Origin: Thunnus maccoyii
Taxonomy: Eukaryota > Chordata > Actinopteri > Scombriformes > Scombridae
Length of the DNA stretch: 64,000 nucleotides
Assembly: GCF_910596095.1 (NCBI RefSeq)
Contig: NC_056534.1
Coordinates: 37,410,088-37,474,087 of the forward strand
Direction of reading: 5' to 3'
Both the position numbers and the translations under genes were made by a program. Positions within the stretch are counted from its first letter, which is position 1. The number at the start of each line of letters is the position of its first letter. The notes under the pieces were generated by a model. That model was not told the origin of the DNA and did not search any database. It was given only the letters and a program-made list of their open reading frames with translations. Below, in pieces: positions 27,261-41,450 of the stretch.

Positions 27261-29839
27261 ATCAGGACAGGGGGTGATGATAAAGGCTTGGCAGGTGGCA
27301 GTTGAACGGTCTGGTGTGGTTTTTCCTGGAAAATGGGCAGCTGTGAGCGGTGTTGCCTGATCCGGGATGGTGTATCTGCGCTGGGCATCGCAGCAGCTCC
27401 TGTCACCGCTCTGACTGAGTTATTACTCAGGGGTTTCCTGTTGACACGGTCACACACATGAAGGCACAGAGACACACTTGCTGTCAAATGTCTGATGTAT
27501 ACATTACATACGCTGTGATCACGTGCAACCAGGAGGGTTTCTGAGTCACGTGTGCTTTATAATCATCTGTTTATTGTCTTATAATGAGGTGAATTCACAC
27601 AGACATACAGTATAACTGTCTGTTGGGTCTTTTCATTAAAGAGCAGAACCAAAACCAGACAGCTGGGAAGGTGACGTGGTGTGAACAGGTGTGTCAAAGG
27701 CTACTGTGTGTGTCTGCCGCTGTAACATCAAGCTTGTGCACAGTGCAGGTTTTAGTCATACGCATTCCAAGACATGAACACATACGCCCATGCTGCACAC
27801 ATCAGATGCAGACAGACAGTCACAAACACACATACACACACACACACACACGGTCCTTTACTGTAATTATCACAGTATACTTACGTCATCCTTTCTCTTA
27901 AGTCTATAAGGCAGCACAAAGTCACGTTATTTCATAAAGACCAAAGTAAAACCACACATACACACATGAAAACAAGCAGTCAGACTTTCATGCAACTCAA
28001 GTCAATTTATGACATTAAAAACAACAAATGCTGGGAAGGCAGACAGACTTAGTGTGTTAGAATGTTGTAAACAGACAAACAAGGATGAGCATCAATAATA
28101 AGACTGTTAAAATATGTCAAAGACAAGTGTGATGACTGATCTTTACTGGAAGTTTAGTCATGAAGAGTGTCTGCCAAAACTTTGGTTGCATAGTAATTTG
28201 ACCAAAATCTATTTAGTAATTTGGGTTTTAATTAAAGTTATGATCCACAGCTGCATAAATGAGGTTTTTATTTCTCATAGTCGGGGCTGAATAGATGAAA
28301 GCGGAAGGGGTTACGCTACACATTCCTCTGACACAGAAGATATACAATTTAGACAAGTTTAATAGTAACCCATGTGCGTGTGGAAATTCCCTGCACGGAA
28401 AGAATTCATTACAAATCGCTCTTTCACTTTCCTCAAGGGCATTTCCTTACCTAATGTACAAGTTACTTAGAGTGACTTAGCTACAGGCTACGTTTACTTT
28501 AGGTGTAAATGAGATTTTGTTTCGCACATGCAGACAGGCTGCTGATCTTGCATTCGCTTCACTACAGGCAGTCAAGGTTTGGTCCAGCATCGGGCGTCTT
28601 GGATCATGTTTCCTGATTATTGGCACTTTGCCCCCCCCAAACTCTCCCCGCTGACCTTTCCTGTGTTGCAAAAGCTAAATGTCACACAGCGGTAGTGGGT
28701 TGTCAGTCAAACGTTTCCAGCGCAGAAGAAGAAGAAGAAACACAGAGCAGATGTTTCTTGAAAGCTGCATTTTTCATAAAGCTATCCGCTCGTGTAAGTT
28801 TTTCCCCTCACAGAAAATTAATACGTTTGGTTTTGGTTTTGCTTCTACTCAAGAGGTCAGCTTTGCCATCTGTGTAAAATATGAAGACATGCTTGATGAG
28901 GAGCCACAATACCAGGCATGCAAGCAGGAGCAGCAGGCAGATGAACCACTCGATGTGTCCTTTTAGCAGGTTCACTCTGTGAGCTTTGAAGCTTCAATAA
29001 AAAGTCCATGTGTGAGAACTGAAGTCAGAATTCTTCAGTAAACTTTTCTTAATGATTCATATGAAACCACAAAATGGGAGGATATGCCAGTTGCACAGAC
29101 TGCACTCCCTCATGACTCCATGACTCCCACCGTGCCAATAATTACTCTTGTTCTCTTCCCAACTCCTGTTTCCACCATGTGTTTCATGTTGCTATGTTTC
29201 ACAGTTGAAAGGCCTTTTGGTGGAAAGCCCCATGTAAGGAGCAGGACTCACCATAAACAACGTATGTTCAAACAACAGTATCTCTTTCTCTGTCTGTCCT
29301 TCTCTCTTTCTTTCCTTACATGATGAATGGAGCGTGGCGCTGCGCCCATCTCCCCCAGATCCATCTTTACGTCTGTGTAAAAATAGATACCATCTACCAC
29401 CCCATAAGTCCATAAGAACATCATCCATCACTGTTATCAACAAAGGCTCACTTAGACCCCCTTCATCGGCATCTACAGGGGTCCATCTGCCCCAAACCCC
29501 ACCACACACACACACACACACATATATACACACACTGGTTGTAAAATCTTCACCCTCAACATAATGCTCACTCCTTATCTGTCCCTGCAGGTTTCCATTA
29601 ACTATCTTGCCAATCAGTCTCATGTCAAAGCCAAACACACACATACACATACATTTGGAAACAGGGTTGAATTTTCTGGACCATTTATGCTGAACTGTTT
29701 TCATGAAATTTATTTGGAGAATAAAAGGAAATAGAGAATTCAGAATATCAATGTGTGTTTATTCTTGCGTTCTGGCAAGTGTCTGAGTGATTTTTTTGTG
29801 TGTGCGTGTGTGTGTGTGTGTGTGAGCAAGTTCAGCGGG

Positions 29840-30345
29840 TTCTGTCTGTGTGAGGTAAATTGTTCTCTTCCCGGGTAGAAAACCCAGCGGGCCGCACCCA
29901 CAAACCACACTCTCCTCTGGCTGGCTCTCGCTCTTACCGGGGTACAGGCTCGCTGGAGTCCATACATGTTGGCTTCCTGTGTTTTCTCTCAAACTAACCT
30001 TCCCTTATTGTTTCTCGACAACACTCGACCGTTGACATGTGCTTTGGCAAGGCCTCTCCTTTAAAAAATGTGAACGCCCAGTCCCGAGAAAGGGAGTGAA
30101 GGAAGGAAGGAGAGAGGAAGAGGAGGGGGAGCAGAGAGACAGAGAAGCGAGAAGAGAAAAAATTAAAGAGAGGGGGAGCGAAAGAGTGGGCCTCAATATC
30201 TTTGACGCCAAACACTCGCCAACCCCAAACCCACAAAGAATGACATCGCAGGAGAAAGGGAGAAAGGGATGGAGAGGAGGCGAATGGGAGGGAGTAGAGG
30301 GGCTTATGAAAACGGCCGTGGATGAAGGCAATCTTTAATAAGGAG
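29840..30345. promoter_or_regulatory. GC-elevated, purine-rich block of possible regulatory DNA
   Basis: This contrasts with its AT-rich surroundings. A part with several CpGs (about 29865-29960) precedes an almost pure GA strand at about 30088-30186 (GGAAGGAAGGAGAGAGGAAG and similar) and a second GGGAGAAAGGGATGGAGAGG stretch. I see no reading frame with family similarity. It could be a promoter or enhancer, for example for an untranslated s1pr5 exon or a non-coding RNA, but that is a guess from composition. Confidence 0.25.
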
Positions 30346-33300
30346 AGAGCCTTGGGTTTCTGCGGTGGCTGGTAACGGCTCCAGTTGTCTAGGAGGAGGG
30401 CTGAACAACAGAGTTTGTTTACACAGAGTAGTGGGACTTGCTAGCTTTACAGCTTGCATCGCTAACATCTATGACGACAGCATGGATTGGCTCACTTTTT
30501 TTGCTTCACTGCACAATATCACAAAGATCTTAACTATGTGGCTCCAAAATTGCCAGTAAGAGAAGATGGGGGGACAAAACACACGGCCCTCGTTGTGTAA
30601 AACTGCATTCTGAACACTAGAAAGTTGCACAACACTCGCAAGAATAAGTGGCTCATTAGTGAACTACTGCAGCTGGTGAGCTAACTGCTAACATGCTACT
30701 CAGTCGTTTTAAATGCTGGGGTGACTGGGTTTTAAAGTTCAGCTAAAGCCAACGAGGCTTCAGCAGTGTGAGTTAGCTGAATCAAGTAATCCTCTCAGGT
30801 GGTTTAGCAAAAAAAAAACTGTCTGGGGAAACACAACACAAAGAGAAGACTAACTTCAGACCCACTTGATTTGGCTAACTCCACTGCTGAAGCCTCATAT
30901 GAGCTTTGGACGAACTTTAGTATGAACCACGGTATGAACATGAAATTTTTGTATCATTGCACTTAATTGAGTTCAGCAAGGATATAAAAGGCTAATAACC
31001 GTTTTGGTCAGAGGTTTTGCACTCTGTCTGCCTATATTTCCCAAATACAGTATCACTCGACAACTGAAATTTCCCGAAATTGGCCTTTTAGAAAAAATTC
31101 TGAAAAATGGAAGGAGGGGGTGGGGATTGACGGTCAACGTTGGGTCACATTGTGAAAAACAGCAGTAATTCAATAAAATTTATCTCTGAGATTTCAAGCA
31201 AAGGCCTGTAAGTTTGCCAATGAAAAGACTTAACTATAATCATAGCTGCAACAACAGTAACTGACTCTGCAACAAGAATGTAGGGAATCTCTCTATCTCT
31301 CTCTCTTTCTCTCTCTATCTCTCTCTCTCACTCATGTGTCTCTGAAGGGTTCATTAGCAGAGGATGTGACGTCACCTTAAGAGTGTGGAGTCACTTGTCC
31401 GTCGACTAGCATGTTACACTTGACATTAATTCCATGTCATTAAGCGGCACCGAACAGATTTGGATTACTTAGAGTGCTGTTAGTGTAAACCAAGGATCCC
31501 GTGACACCGTTACAGTGTCATTTCCTTGTTTAATGTCAGTCACAGTCAAAGGTTGTTAATGACAAGTGTTGCTCCACACACACACACTTTGTCTTATGAA
31601 ATGTGCTTTTTACTCTTGCAGGGAGTGAAAAGAAACACTTTCAGAGAGTTGAAGTTGGGAACGAGGCTTGACGCTGTCTGCGCTGTGTTAGTGTAGCACT
31701 ACTGGGTCTAAGCTTATGTAAAGTCTCTCTGGGTAGCCTTTTGTTTTGTTTTCTTCTGCTGCGAGTTTGCTCGAGATATACGAGCTGATGGCGTTTCACT
31801 GTGTGTATTCTAACACTGAGAAAGAGCCTCGGCATGTTTGTCTAACCAGATAAAAAGTTGTTGTGGTGTTTCGATAGATGATGAGATGGAGAAAAGATTG
31901 AAAAGGGGCTGAGAGAGAACACTATTCTTTGTTTAGCGGTTCATGTTTACATGAAACACACTGCATCCAGTTCTTCATCAAACTGGACTTCTTTTACTGT
32001 GAGCAAGCAGATGTGAACCACAGCCATTAAGCACATAAGCCACCCCAATGACTACATCATTAAAAAACTCCCCAGACGCCAATTCCTCCAATTACCTACA
32101 ACTTAAGCTATGATGTGGCAAAACTCTTCTCTAGATCCAAGATCTGGTTAAAATTTAAGATTTATAGTTGAGTTGACTGCTTAAGGAGCAGTTAGCTGCA
32201 GAGATCAGAGCCACACAAACCCATACCACAAGAGAGCATACAGATGAGAAGATGGGCTCGTAAAAACCACATTGCCTGACACAGGAGAAACCTCTGAACT
32301 GGGACTCTGTAGAGAAGGAGCCAGTGTCCCAAAGTCAGTTTGAGAAACACTTCTTCAACACTCGATGGGTTTCAGGGAAATGAACATTTACTTTCAAATG
32401 AATCTGAAGTGATGAAGTTATTTCCTCATTTTCACACAAATTAAGGTACGGCAGCAGATTTTACTTTTATTAGCCCAAAATAGAGTTCATGTTGATTGAC
32501 TGATTGTGGGTCAGTCATATTTCTGGATGTATGTTTTTGTTAACTTCAGGTATCAGTTGTTATCCAGTCATTTCTGTACAATATTAAGATTCTGCCAATT
32601 GATTTCATTTCAAACACAAATGAATGGAGATCATGTCTGTCTAGTTGGTAGAGTAGAGAAATGCATTCAAATATCTGAAACACTACAACCTGGTTTGCAG
32701 CACAGTAATGAAAAGAATACAAGACACAGAATACATCTGTTATTAATTACCTAAAACGTGCAAACTCGCCTGCATGATCATTTAAAGTTGTAATCTTTTT
32801 CTTACATGAAAGCAGTGAGTGTGTGACAGTTCTACCCTCCTCTTTCTCTCACTTGCTGACATTTCTACTCCACCACTTGTTTCTTATTCTGATGAGCTGT
32901 CATCAACCCCCGAGCCTGAGGTATCCAGCATCATGTTAAACTGATAAAGAAGCTAATAGACAATGCAGGCAATACAGAAAAAAATAAAATAAATACATGT
33001 CAGCTTTGGTGTTCTTACTGCTTTTCTCTTTCTCTGTCGTTGTGACTTCACTGTGTTGGAGCCACTAAGTTTATCACATGTCACGCACACAGGAAAGGGT
33101 GTAAAGTCCTGAACACCAAAACAACTTCAAAACAAAAAGCCAATTATGGGCTTGAACGCATGGAGACACAAACAGACAAGGCATCATAATATATCCTGTA
33201 TTCTATTTTCATTGTAAATTTAAATGTGACAAAATGATATATTGCAGCTTTAAATTAGTACATTTTCTTTATATTGTACCATTAGGGAGGAGATTTAAAG

Positions 33301-34216
33301 GAATAAATCATCAGGCATGAAAATCAAAAGTAGACGAGTCTGCAAAACTCAATGTTTATAAAATTCTTACTTCGTACAATATTTGCACCTGGCAGCTCTG
33401 GTATGGTTAAGGCTAGAGAAATATCATGCTTATGGCAGATAAACAGTGGATATGGTTTGAGTTCAGCAACTAAAACTCTTGCTGAAAGTTGTGAAAAGAT
33501 TATGGTCACAGGTAATAAAAAGAAGAAAATTAATTTGCAGGTCTGTGACATGAACTCTGGTCTCCTGATGTGCTAAACACCCACCTATCATCACAACCTC
33601 CACATGTTTACTTTCACACTACTCACTGCTTTGACACTGAACGTTGGCATTGGATGTACAGTAAATCGTGAGGTGCAGAATCGGCCAACATGAACACAAT
33701 TCCTAAGGATACTGGGCAGAGTGATAAAAAGTAGTAAAACAATATGTCATAAACACACAAACTACATACACAAAAATAAATAACCATTTTTTAATCCTAA
33801 CATACTTCACAGTATCCCCTCACATTTAGTCTCTATACCAAACTTCTGAACCACAAATCTATTTTTCATTTATAAATACCTCATATCAGTCATTAATAAA
33901 TGGGTCATTAATCCTTAATGAAGCCTTCAGAGAGCAGAGAGTGTATTCTTTAGGTTTTATGCTATTTGTTTATAGAGAAAAAACATTCACAATCACATTA
34001 TATTATGGTTCTATGTTATTTAAAACAGGAGAACATCCACAACAGGATCGTTCAAAGGATGTTATTGAATGTGAATAATACAACAACATGTCTGAATGGT
34101 GATTTTTGAAGTTTTGAAAAAACACAGGTTTATCATGTATCAGCTGCACAAAAACTAAAGAAAGCTGAAATATTTACATTTTCATGGAAAACACCCATGT
34201 TCATATATATATATTT

Positions 34217-34267
<51 letters not shown>

Positions 34268-37200
34268 CACATATACATGGGTAACTTTTGGAAAATTCAG
34301 AAAACTTCAGGCTAAAATAATGGTGTTTGGGGTGTTTTTCCTGCTCTCAAGTGTAAAAATGGGTCAAATTCGACCCGAACAGAATGTAGTTGTTAAAGGT
34401 GCCCACAGAATCCACAGATCTGGAGTCCAACAGACTCGACAGACTCAATAGACTCAGTCCAACATCTTGCAATAATTCAGTGGTGTAAACAGTCGACTGT
34501 CTGTGCAGAGCTCTAAAGATGAATAATGGCAAGGATTTTGACTTGAATTCTGAATTAGATGGGGTGCCTGTGGAAATATAGAGATGATCAAGATGATCAA
34601 GATAAAGATAAAAATGGGTGTAATGTATAAGTCAGACATTCAACAGCGGCAATCTCATAAATCACTTGTATACAATCAAGTGATGATCCTGCATAAGCGA
34701 GTACACAATGAGCGTTCCATTAATCCAAACCAGGTGAAAAAAAAAGCATAAATAATTAACCTCATCTTGGCTGGAGGAAGAGAAAGCCTGAGTCATGCGG
34801 GAAATGTTTGCAAAGCTTGATTCTACATGAAGTGCCTAAGGAGAGAGTCTCTCATCAGTGACGATAATAGCTTTCCCTTGAGAACACAGCTGTCTAGTTT
34901 GGACAGAGTTTACCGGCAGCAGAATCTGCAACAGTAGTTTTAATGCTGCTAATCAGATTTCACTGCACAAACAATGGAATTTTTTTGGCACAAACAAATG
35001 TTGAAGAAATCACCTCAGGACATGTATGTGAGACAAGAGTATAAAGATTACCAAGAAAGCATCCATTTAACATTAAAGAAAATCAGATTTATGGAAGAGT
35101 CTCCCTTGATCAGTTCTGAATCATGCAGCGCTGTTTACATCCTTCCACCACAAACATGAAGTAATCACAGTTTCCCAGAATCAAAAACATAATAACAAAA
35201 TCACTGAGGTGTTATCATTTGGACAGCTCGTAAGACATCATTACTCCTGAGGATTTGGCAACGAAAGGATGTCTGATTAAATGCAGCTCAATTGGCTCTG
35301 AGCTGGTAAAAACAGAGCTCCTTTTAGGGTATTTAAAATCACCAGGGATGATTCTCATCCTTCTCTTGTGACAGAAAACACATCTCCTCATCTCCCCTGT
35401 TGTATCCTGTGAGGTTTTTCTTTACTGCCACAGAGAGAGAACATCTGGAGCCAGTCACTCCACCGCTGGCTCGTGAGTGCAGCCCCTAATGGAACATGTG
35501 AATGTGCTATAAGATCCGGCTTGAACAGCTGCTATTAGCTCAATTACATATTTGGCTGGAGAGCGCCAACGTGCTAACTCTGCACGCATTCTAGTTTAAT
35601 TGTGTAAATTGATGTTAATGTAGCACTTAAGAGCCAAGGCAGCGGGTCACAGAGGAAAACAAGTAAAAAAAAAAAAAAAAAATCTGACACTGAGACTCAA
35701 AGCTTTGAAGAAAGGTTTAAAAGGGGTGGGTGGTGCACTGGTGAGGGAATGAAGGTAATGTAAAGAATGAAAACAAGCTCTCAGGAATCACCATTAAGAG
35801 CTAAAGGTCAGAGTTGACAGATAATGTTGCTGAAGTTTGTTTCCTGAGAATATTTTGGTTTTTTGGGGCCTATGACTCTACCTGTCCAGTTGGCCTGGGG
35901 CTAAGTTACTGCTACACACACTCAGAAAAACATATCCAAACACATATGCAAATGCTCGTAAGTAGGCCAAAGGTATCACAGAGAACCTCGCCTCCAAAAC
36001 TTCCCGCAGACTTGAAAGGTCACCCACGGTGAAGCACATATCTTCATAAACCAGTTAAGAGTCATCGGAAAATCACATCTGCAATTAGGGAGTGCTTGTC
36101 AGAGAACCAAAATAAACAAATAATCCCAATTGGAAAACTATACAAACATGGCCTGGAGATTTAATCTCCTTTGTTCACTTAATCAGTCTTCCATGTCTTG
36201 TTGGCATGTATACCTAGAAAGAGTAATGGTAGTTATTAATAGGAAGTAACAGCCTATGAATGAGCTTGTTTTGAGCCCGTGTTTAAATGAAATTGACATT
36301 CTCTTAATCCTTATTGGCACAACGCAACATTTAAATTGAGAGAGGCAAGTATGATGATAACATTTGATGACTGTGTTGCTGATTACTTGTTTTGCTCTGT
36401 GTAGCATAGATACCCTGAAAGAGTTGTCCAGAAATAGGCATGAAATTGTCAGCTGTCCTGGAGGAGACGGAGTTTGGGAAGTAGGCTGGAGGGAGATTTC
36501 GTGACCATCTGTATTCTGTTTCCATTGGACTCATCCAAATATTGCCAGCCAACACAATTCTCCATTGAACTGAATAGAGAAGAGCTAATCATGGAAAAGT
36601 AATGTCTTAAAAATCTTTTCCCTTCTTATTCAGAATGCAATTGTGAGACGATTAAGTGTATTTCCTTTCATGTGTTGTCATCAGGCTTCAGTTACTAACT
36701 GCATGCATATATTCCATATTGACTTTGACCTATTTTCCGTTCATATTCTCTGCTGATGGCAACACTAACCCATCTGAATTCCTTTGTCATCCATCTCTGA
36801 AAAGGCATTGAAGAATTCTGGGCTACAAGAGGTAGACTATGTGATGGTTTATAGAGCAGACGGAGAGTATAGGCTAAGGGCCTGAGTAAAGGGGTATGCT
36901 TGAACAAACTAGTTTGTATAACGTATGTATGAACACGTCGAAAGGCATTAGTGATAGCTTTTCCTCCACATTCAAAGGCGCGGTTAAAAAACATGCCTTC
37001 ATATGAGCAGTGAGGTGCAATGACCTTTCAAACGGGGATAACAGCGCACACTTTTGCACTCTTTTTTACACATGAAAAGTGACCGAAGTAGTCATGTGTA
37101 GAGTGAGAAATAAAGGAAGTTTAAGAGGAAAGTCTGCTTTCTTACCTCTGCACACTATTGTTGCTGGAAGTGGGCATGCTTGTGGTATAGTAGGTTTCCA

Positions 37201-40200
37201 AAAGTTACAGAAAAGAAGACTGCTAAAGGAAGTCTGAGTGTTGATGCTGGCATGTCAAGCAGCCGATTCACAGGTTTAAAGAATTAGCAAATTGGTGAAA
37301 AGGTGCAAGTGATCCGGTGGATGGAAATAGCCAGAGCAAAGTAAGAAAAGCGCTCAGGAAAAAAGAAAGAGGGGGAGTCGAGGAATCTGAGGGAGAAAGT
37401 GGGAGCAGGGCCTGGGTGAGAACGGAAGTGTTGAATAGTAAATAAACAACCCCCCCTCCTGATGAGGCACGAGCCCTCCAGCTGAGTTCACATGCTCATA
37501 CTGAGCACCATATATTACATGTACCACATATTTCCTCATTCAACTGCATCCCAGTCCATTCTCCTCCTCTAAATGCTCTGGTTGAGTGTTTCCCTCAGCT
37601 GGTAGCCATAAAGAACATGTACCCTGCCTGTTGGAGAACATGTACTGTAAATACAGATTTGAACCCTCTGATTTATTGTCGTTCACCAAACCCAACGGAC
37701 TTGCAGTGGACTAAAGTGACTGCTCTGTACAGTGTGTTTTTGTGAGGCGATTAAACACACCACGCTAAAAGATGCACTGCAGCTGACGCTCAACATGTCA
37801 GTGTGGCGAGGGGATTTTTATGTTTTCCTGTATAAACACGAGCACAGATGTGCAAGAGCAGACATTTCACTTTTAAGCCCTAGTTGGAGAGTAAAAGCCA
37901 GAAGAAAGGATATTCTGTAGAGATTGAGAAAAATGTTTATGTTAGAGAAGAAGAAAAGACACCAAATGAATGTGAGGAATTATGGAGGATCTTTTGCTCT
38001 CCAGTCTAAACAAGCTTGAAATAAGAGTGCCATTTCTCTTCGGGCACTGGCATATTCCTGGCCATACACTGAGAGAGGCACTTTCCGTGTTTTCATTAAA
38101 GCTGCTTTATGTGTGCAGCAACTGGCTAATGTTAAAATCTGTATATCATCGTCTTTGTTGGTGTTGGTCGTTTTATCTCTGTCCAGCTGTCTCTTCCTCC
38201 ATTTTCCTCTCTTCTTCAAAGTGACTTTCTTTTTATTTGTCCCTGGCTACTCTTCCATCTTCCTTCTTCTACTCTTCTACTCCTCTAAACTGTTCCTGAC
38301 ATCCTACCTTTCAGAGAGGGGGGAAAGGTCCCAGATGACAAGTCCCAGTGGGAATGTCAGAGGCTCATCAGGAAGCTTGTGAAATCCATCGCCAATGGCT
38401 CCTTCTCCAGCCTCGGCACCACATGTAAAAATACCACTGCCTCTGTCAGTCCCTCTCAATCCTAACATTTAAACACGGAATACCTCGCAAATGCAGACCC
38501 AGCACAATGTCTACAGTGTTAGCGAACAATAAAATGGTTTATAGCAGCTAACAAAGACACTAGCTGCCCTTTCACCAAACCTCAGCAGTTATGGTGGGCC
38601 ATTACATGGCCTATAGGGACTCATTTGGGATCAGTGTGCTGCCCAGTCGCTCATATAATTGTGCTTCCGTAAACAACAAGGCCTATCAGTCACTGGGAAA
38701 ACTAAAATACCCTCCCTCCTGAAAAGCACCCAAACAAAACACCAAAATAAGACATGGAGCTGGAACTCACATTGACCTGCTGATCTCTGCAGTCCCACAG
38801 TGCTGATTGGCACTGACACACAACTATGCATAGACATACCATGACATTGTTGTGGGATTTCAACTATTTATTCCCAATATTTCCTTTGAAAGTCAATTGA
38901 CCTAATTTCAAAATGATGATGATGAGATGAAGCCAGTTTCGGTTTAAGGTCACACACATACTGTATCTGCTTCCTCCAACACATCACTGAAGCTACATAA
39001 CGATAACGTTGATTAAAATTTCCTTACAGAAGATGGAAAATGAACGACGCCTTTGTGTCATTTTATACACATTCTCCTGTAATTCACTCTGGCATATTTG
39101 ATATCTTTGGAAACTTTGGCATCTGGATTTGAATTTACAAGTTCTGCAGGTTTGAGCAAATCTCATGACAGACCTGCCAATGGCTTTGTGGGACTGACAA
39201 GTAATCTCCTCAGTGCCCAGATGTTCAGTTAAGGCTAACAAGCCCCAGTACGATTGCTTGATTTGAAACCCCTCTGCTGAGTTGACTTGACAACTCGGCT
39301 TGCAACTGCACGTCGCTGACAAACAAACAACTGAAGGAATCTGTGATGACAAAGTAACTTGATCCCTGAAGTAGTGGTGGGTCTACAATCAAATGAAAAC
39401 TGTTTAATCAGACGTCATGATTGAAAACATGAGAAACTGACTGATTTTCAACAGAGGGATGTTTGACTGGGGATTTTGTGACTCTGGAGATTTCTTCTGT
39501 CCCTTCTGGCTGTCAGCTGAGTCTATTTCTGATCTACTGAAGCATGAAGGCAAAGAGAGGGGTTGCCTGATAAATGAGGAGAAACATTGCTCTGGAAGAA
39601 TTTACCCCACTCCCCAGAGAGAGAGTGTGTGTGCATGTGTACATGCCTATACATGTAATTATTCTGCTGCTGCGACTGCTCAAGGTGGAAGTGAGGAAAC
39701 ACTTCTCATCAAGAACACTTTTCAAATAGAATTAAAATCCCCTTCACTTTTCTTTCGCTTTTTTGCCGTGGAGCAAATAAGCTGAAGAGGCCAGCTGGTT
39801 TGTATCTACATGTGTGTACAGTCTGGCTGATGTACTCATGATACCCCATTTACTGAAACCTGCACTGAACTTGCACCACCGCACATTTAAACAGGACCCA
39901 GCTGCTGGTGTGCTTGTGACCTGACATCTAATTGCTTGCAATGGAACAAGCAGCTTGGAAATGTGGTTTCTGGAAGAGGGGAGGTGGGAGGTGGCGGGGG
40001 CAGTGGTGGTGGGTTGGGGGGGTAAAGAGATGGATGACTGACACATAGACGTGGAGGCTCAGAAACCGAGGAAGACATTAAGTTTCTGCATTTGAATTTC
40101 TCTGAACCGCGCTTAATTGGTTGCAGAGCCTGAATGACATCAGAGCGTTGACTTCCACTAATGGGCTTGCTGAAAGAGTGTTCAAGAGTGCTCAAAAACA

Positions 40201-40790
40201 AAATAGGCTATCAGAGCTCATACATGAAGTTTTACACACAATCCATAGTGTTTTAGAATCCAGTTGTCTGTATAATAAATTAGTCTCCATAATGACTTCT
40301 TTGAATGAGAATTTCTCTTTCACCCTTGCTGCTTATCTTAATCTGTTCTTATCTCATGCATTCATTGGCGAGGCAGCAGTGTAAGATGTGACAGATATTT
40401 CAGGCACAGTAAGAGGATGAAATACCTGCCGCCGCTCTGATAAAACCTCCCATTTTAAAACTGAACGAGCCAGTTTGAATGGGAGAGCAGCCAAAATGAT
40501 TTATGGATAACAACACATCAAATGGTAGAACGACAAATGTGTTAACACGGCTCAGATCTGAGACACATGTTCAGCTTATTGCTAAATTCTGAATGCTTTG
40601 ATTCCTCCAAGTAAGTTTATGTGTGCAATAAAATATTTGCACTTTACACGTTGTGTTAATTGTGTAATAGGATCAAACAGGGAATCTACCCATCAGCACT
40701 CAGTAACTCACTTCTCTGTATGTATGTATGTAGGTATCCAGGTTGACCTTGTGAGACATTCAAAGCACTATTATAACTGTTTGTCCTTTT
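30346..40790. other. Gene-free interval, part 3
   Basis: No exon is supported. It contains a degenerate copy of the foldback MITE at about 30750-30910 (the GCTTCAGCAGTGTGAGTTAGC and GCTGAAGCCTCATATGAGCTT inner arms), a (CT)n tract at about 31286-31332, an (ATACAT)n hexamer array at about 34218-34278, an A homopolymer at about 35665-35682 and a G-rich run at 39978-40022. The segment at about 35480-35640 looks unique and homeodomain-site-rich, without proof of function. Confidence 0.45.
34218..34278. repeat. (ATACAT)n hexanucleotide repeat
   Basis: About nine near-perfect ATACAT units preceded by an (AT)n stretch. Confidence 0.9.
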
Positions 40791-40791
40791 G

Positions 40792-41450
40792 AAGGAATAG
40801 TTTGACATCTTGGGAGACATTCACTTTCACCAAGCAGCAACTACCACAAGTTGAGGCTAAAGCCAATGTGGAAGTATCTTTAAGTGCAATGCCGGTGACG
40901 ACCGCTAGATGCTGCCTCCAAAAAGTTCCCATCTCCCGTTGACTCCCATTCAAAATGCATCAACATCTAGAGATACTAAGTCAATCATTTCTTTCAGTGA
41001 GTCATTATGGTCTCAACTGCTAAATTCCCTCTAACAAGTGTACTTGTGGTGGTCGTTTTGGAAATTATTGTTCCATTAACAAGATATAGAGATGTATAGT
41101 AGCTTTAAGCTTTTTTAGCTCCAGAATTTGAAAGGTGACACCCCGCACTTCCTATTTGAAAAGATCAGAAAAGATGGTGTCAACCATAAACTACAACTCT
41201 GGACTTCAAACTGACTCCAATGCAAACCAACGGATGACATCACACCTCGCTACGTCTATCTTTATATATAGAGTCTATGGTTGTAACTGTTTCTTAGCAA
41301 CCAGCAACTGGACATAATAAAACCCCTGCTTCCACTCTTAGTAGCTATTTGGTGCACAAACATGAGAATAGCATCGATCTTCTCATCTAACTCTCAGCAA
41401 GAGTGGGGATCAATGCATGCCTAAATGTCAAAATGGAAAACTATTCCTTT
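40792..41450. mobile_element. MITE with AAGGAATAGTTT termini
   Basis: The left end is AAGGAATAGTTTGACATCTT. The right end reads CAAAATGGAAAACTATTCCTT, whose reverse complement begins AAGGAATAGTTTTCC. The interior is non-coding and includes CACTTCC and GACTCCCATTCAAAA motifs common in fish repeats. Boundaries are accurate to a few bases. Confidence 0.6.

Larger units (their letters stand above)
23718..29839. other. Gene-free interval, part 2
   Basis: No coding exon is supported. Microsatellites occur at 24342-24417 (GT), 25344-25398 (GT), 27217-27259 (CA), about 27834-27855 (CA), about 29505-29522 (CA) and about 29801-29824 (GT). The remaining DNA is mostly unique-looking and AT-rich. Confidence 0.45.

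Noticed and set aside
29192-29704. A 170-residue minus-strand frame.
   Set aside because: It starts in simple-repeat DNA, has no recognisable family motif and shows no codon pattern distinct from the surrounding DNA.
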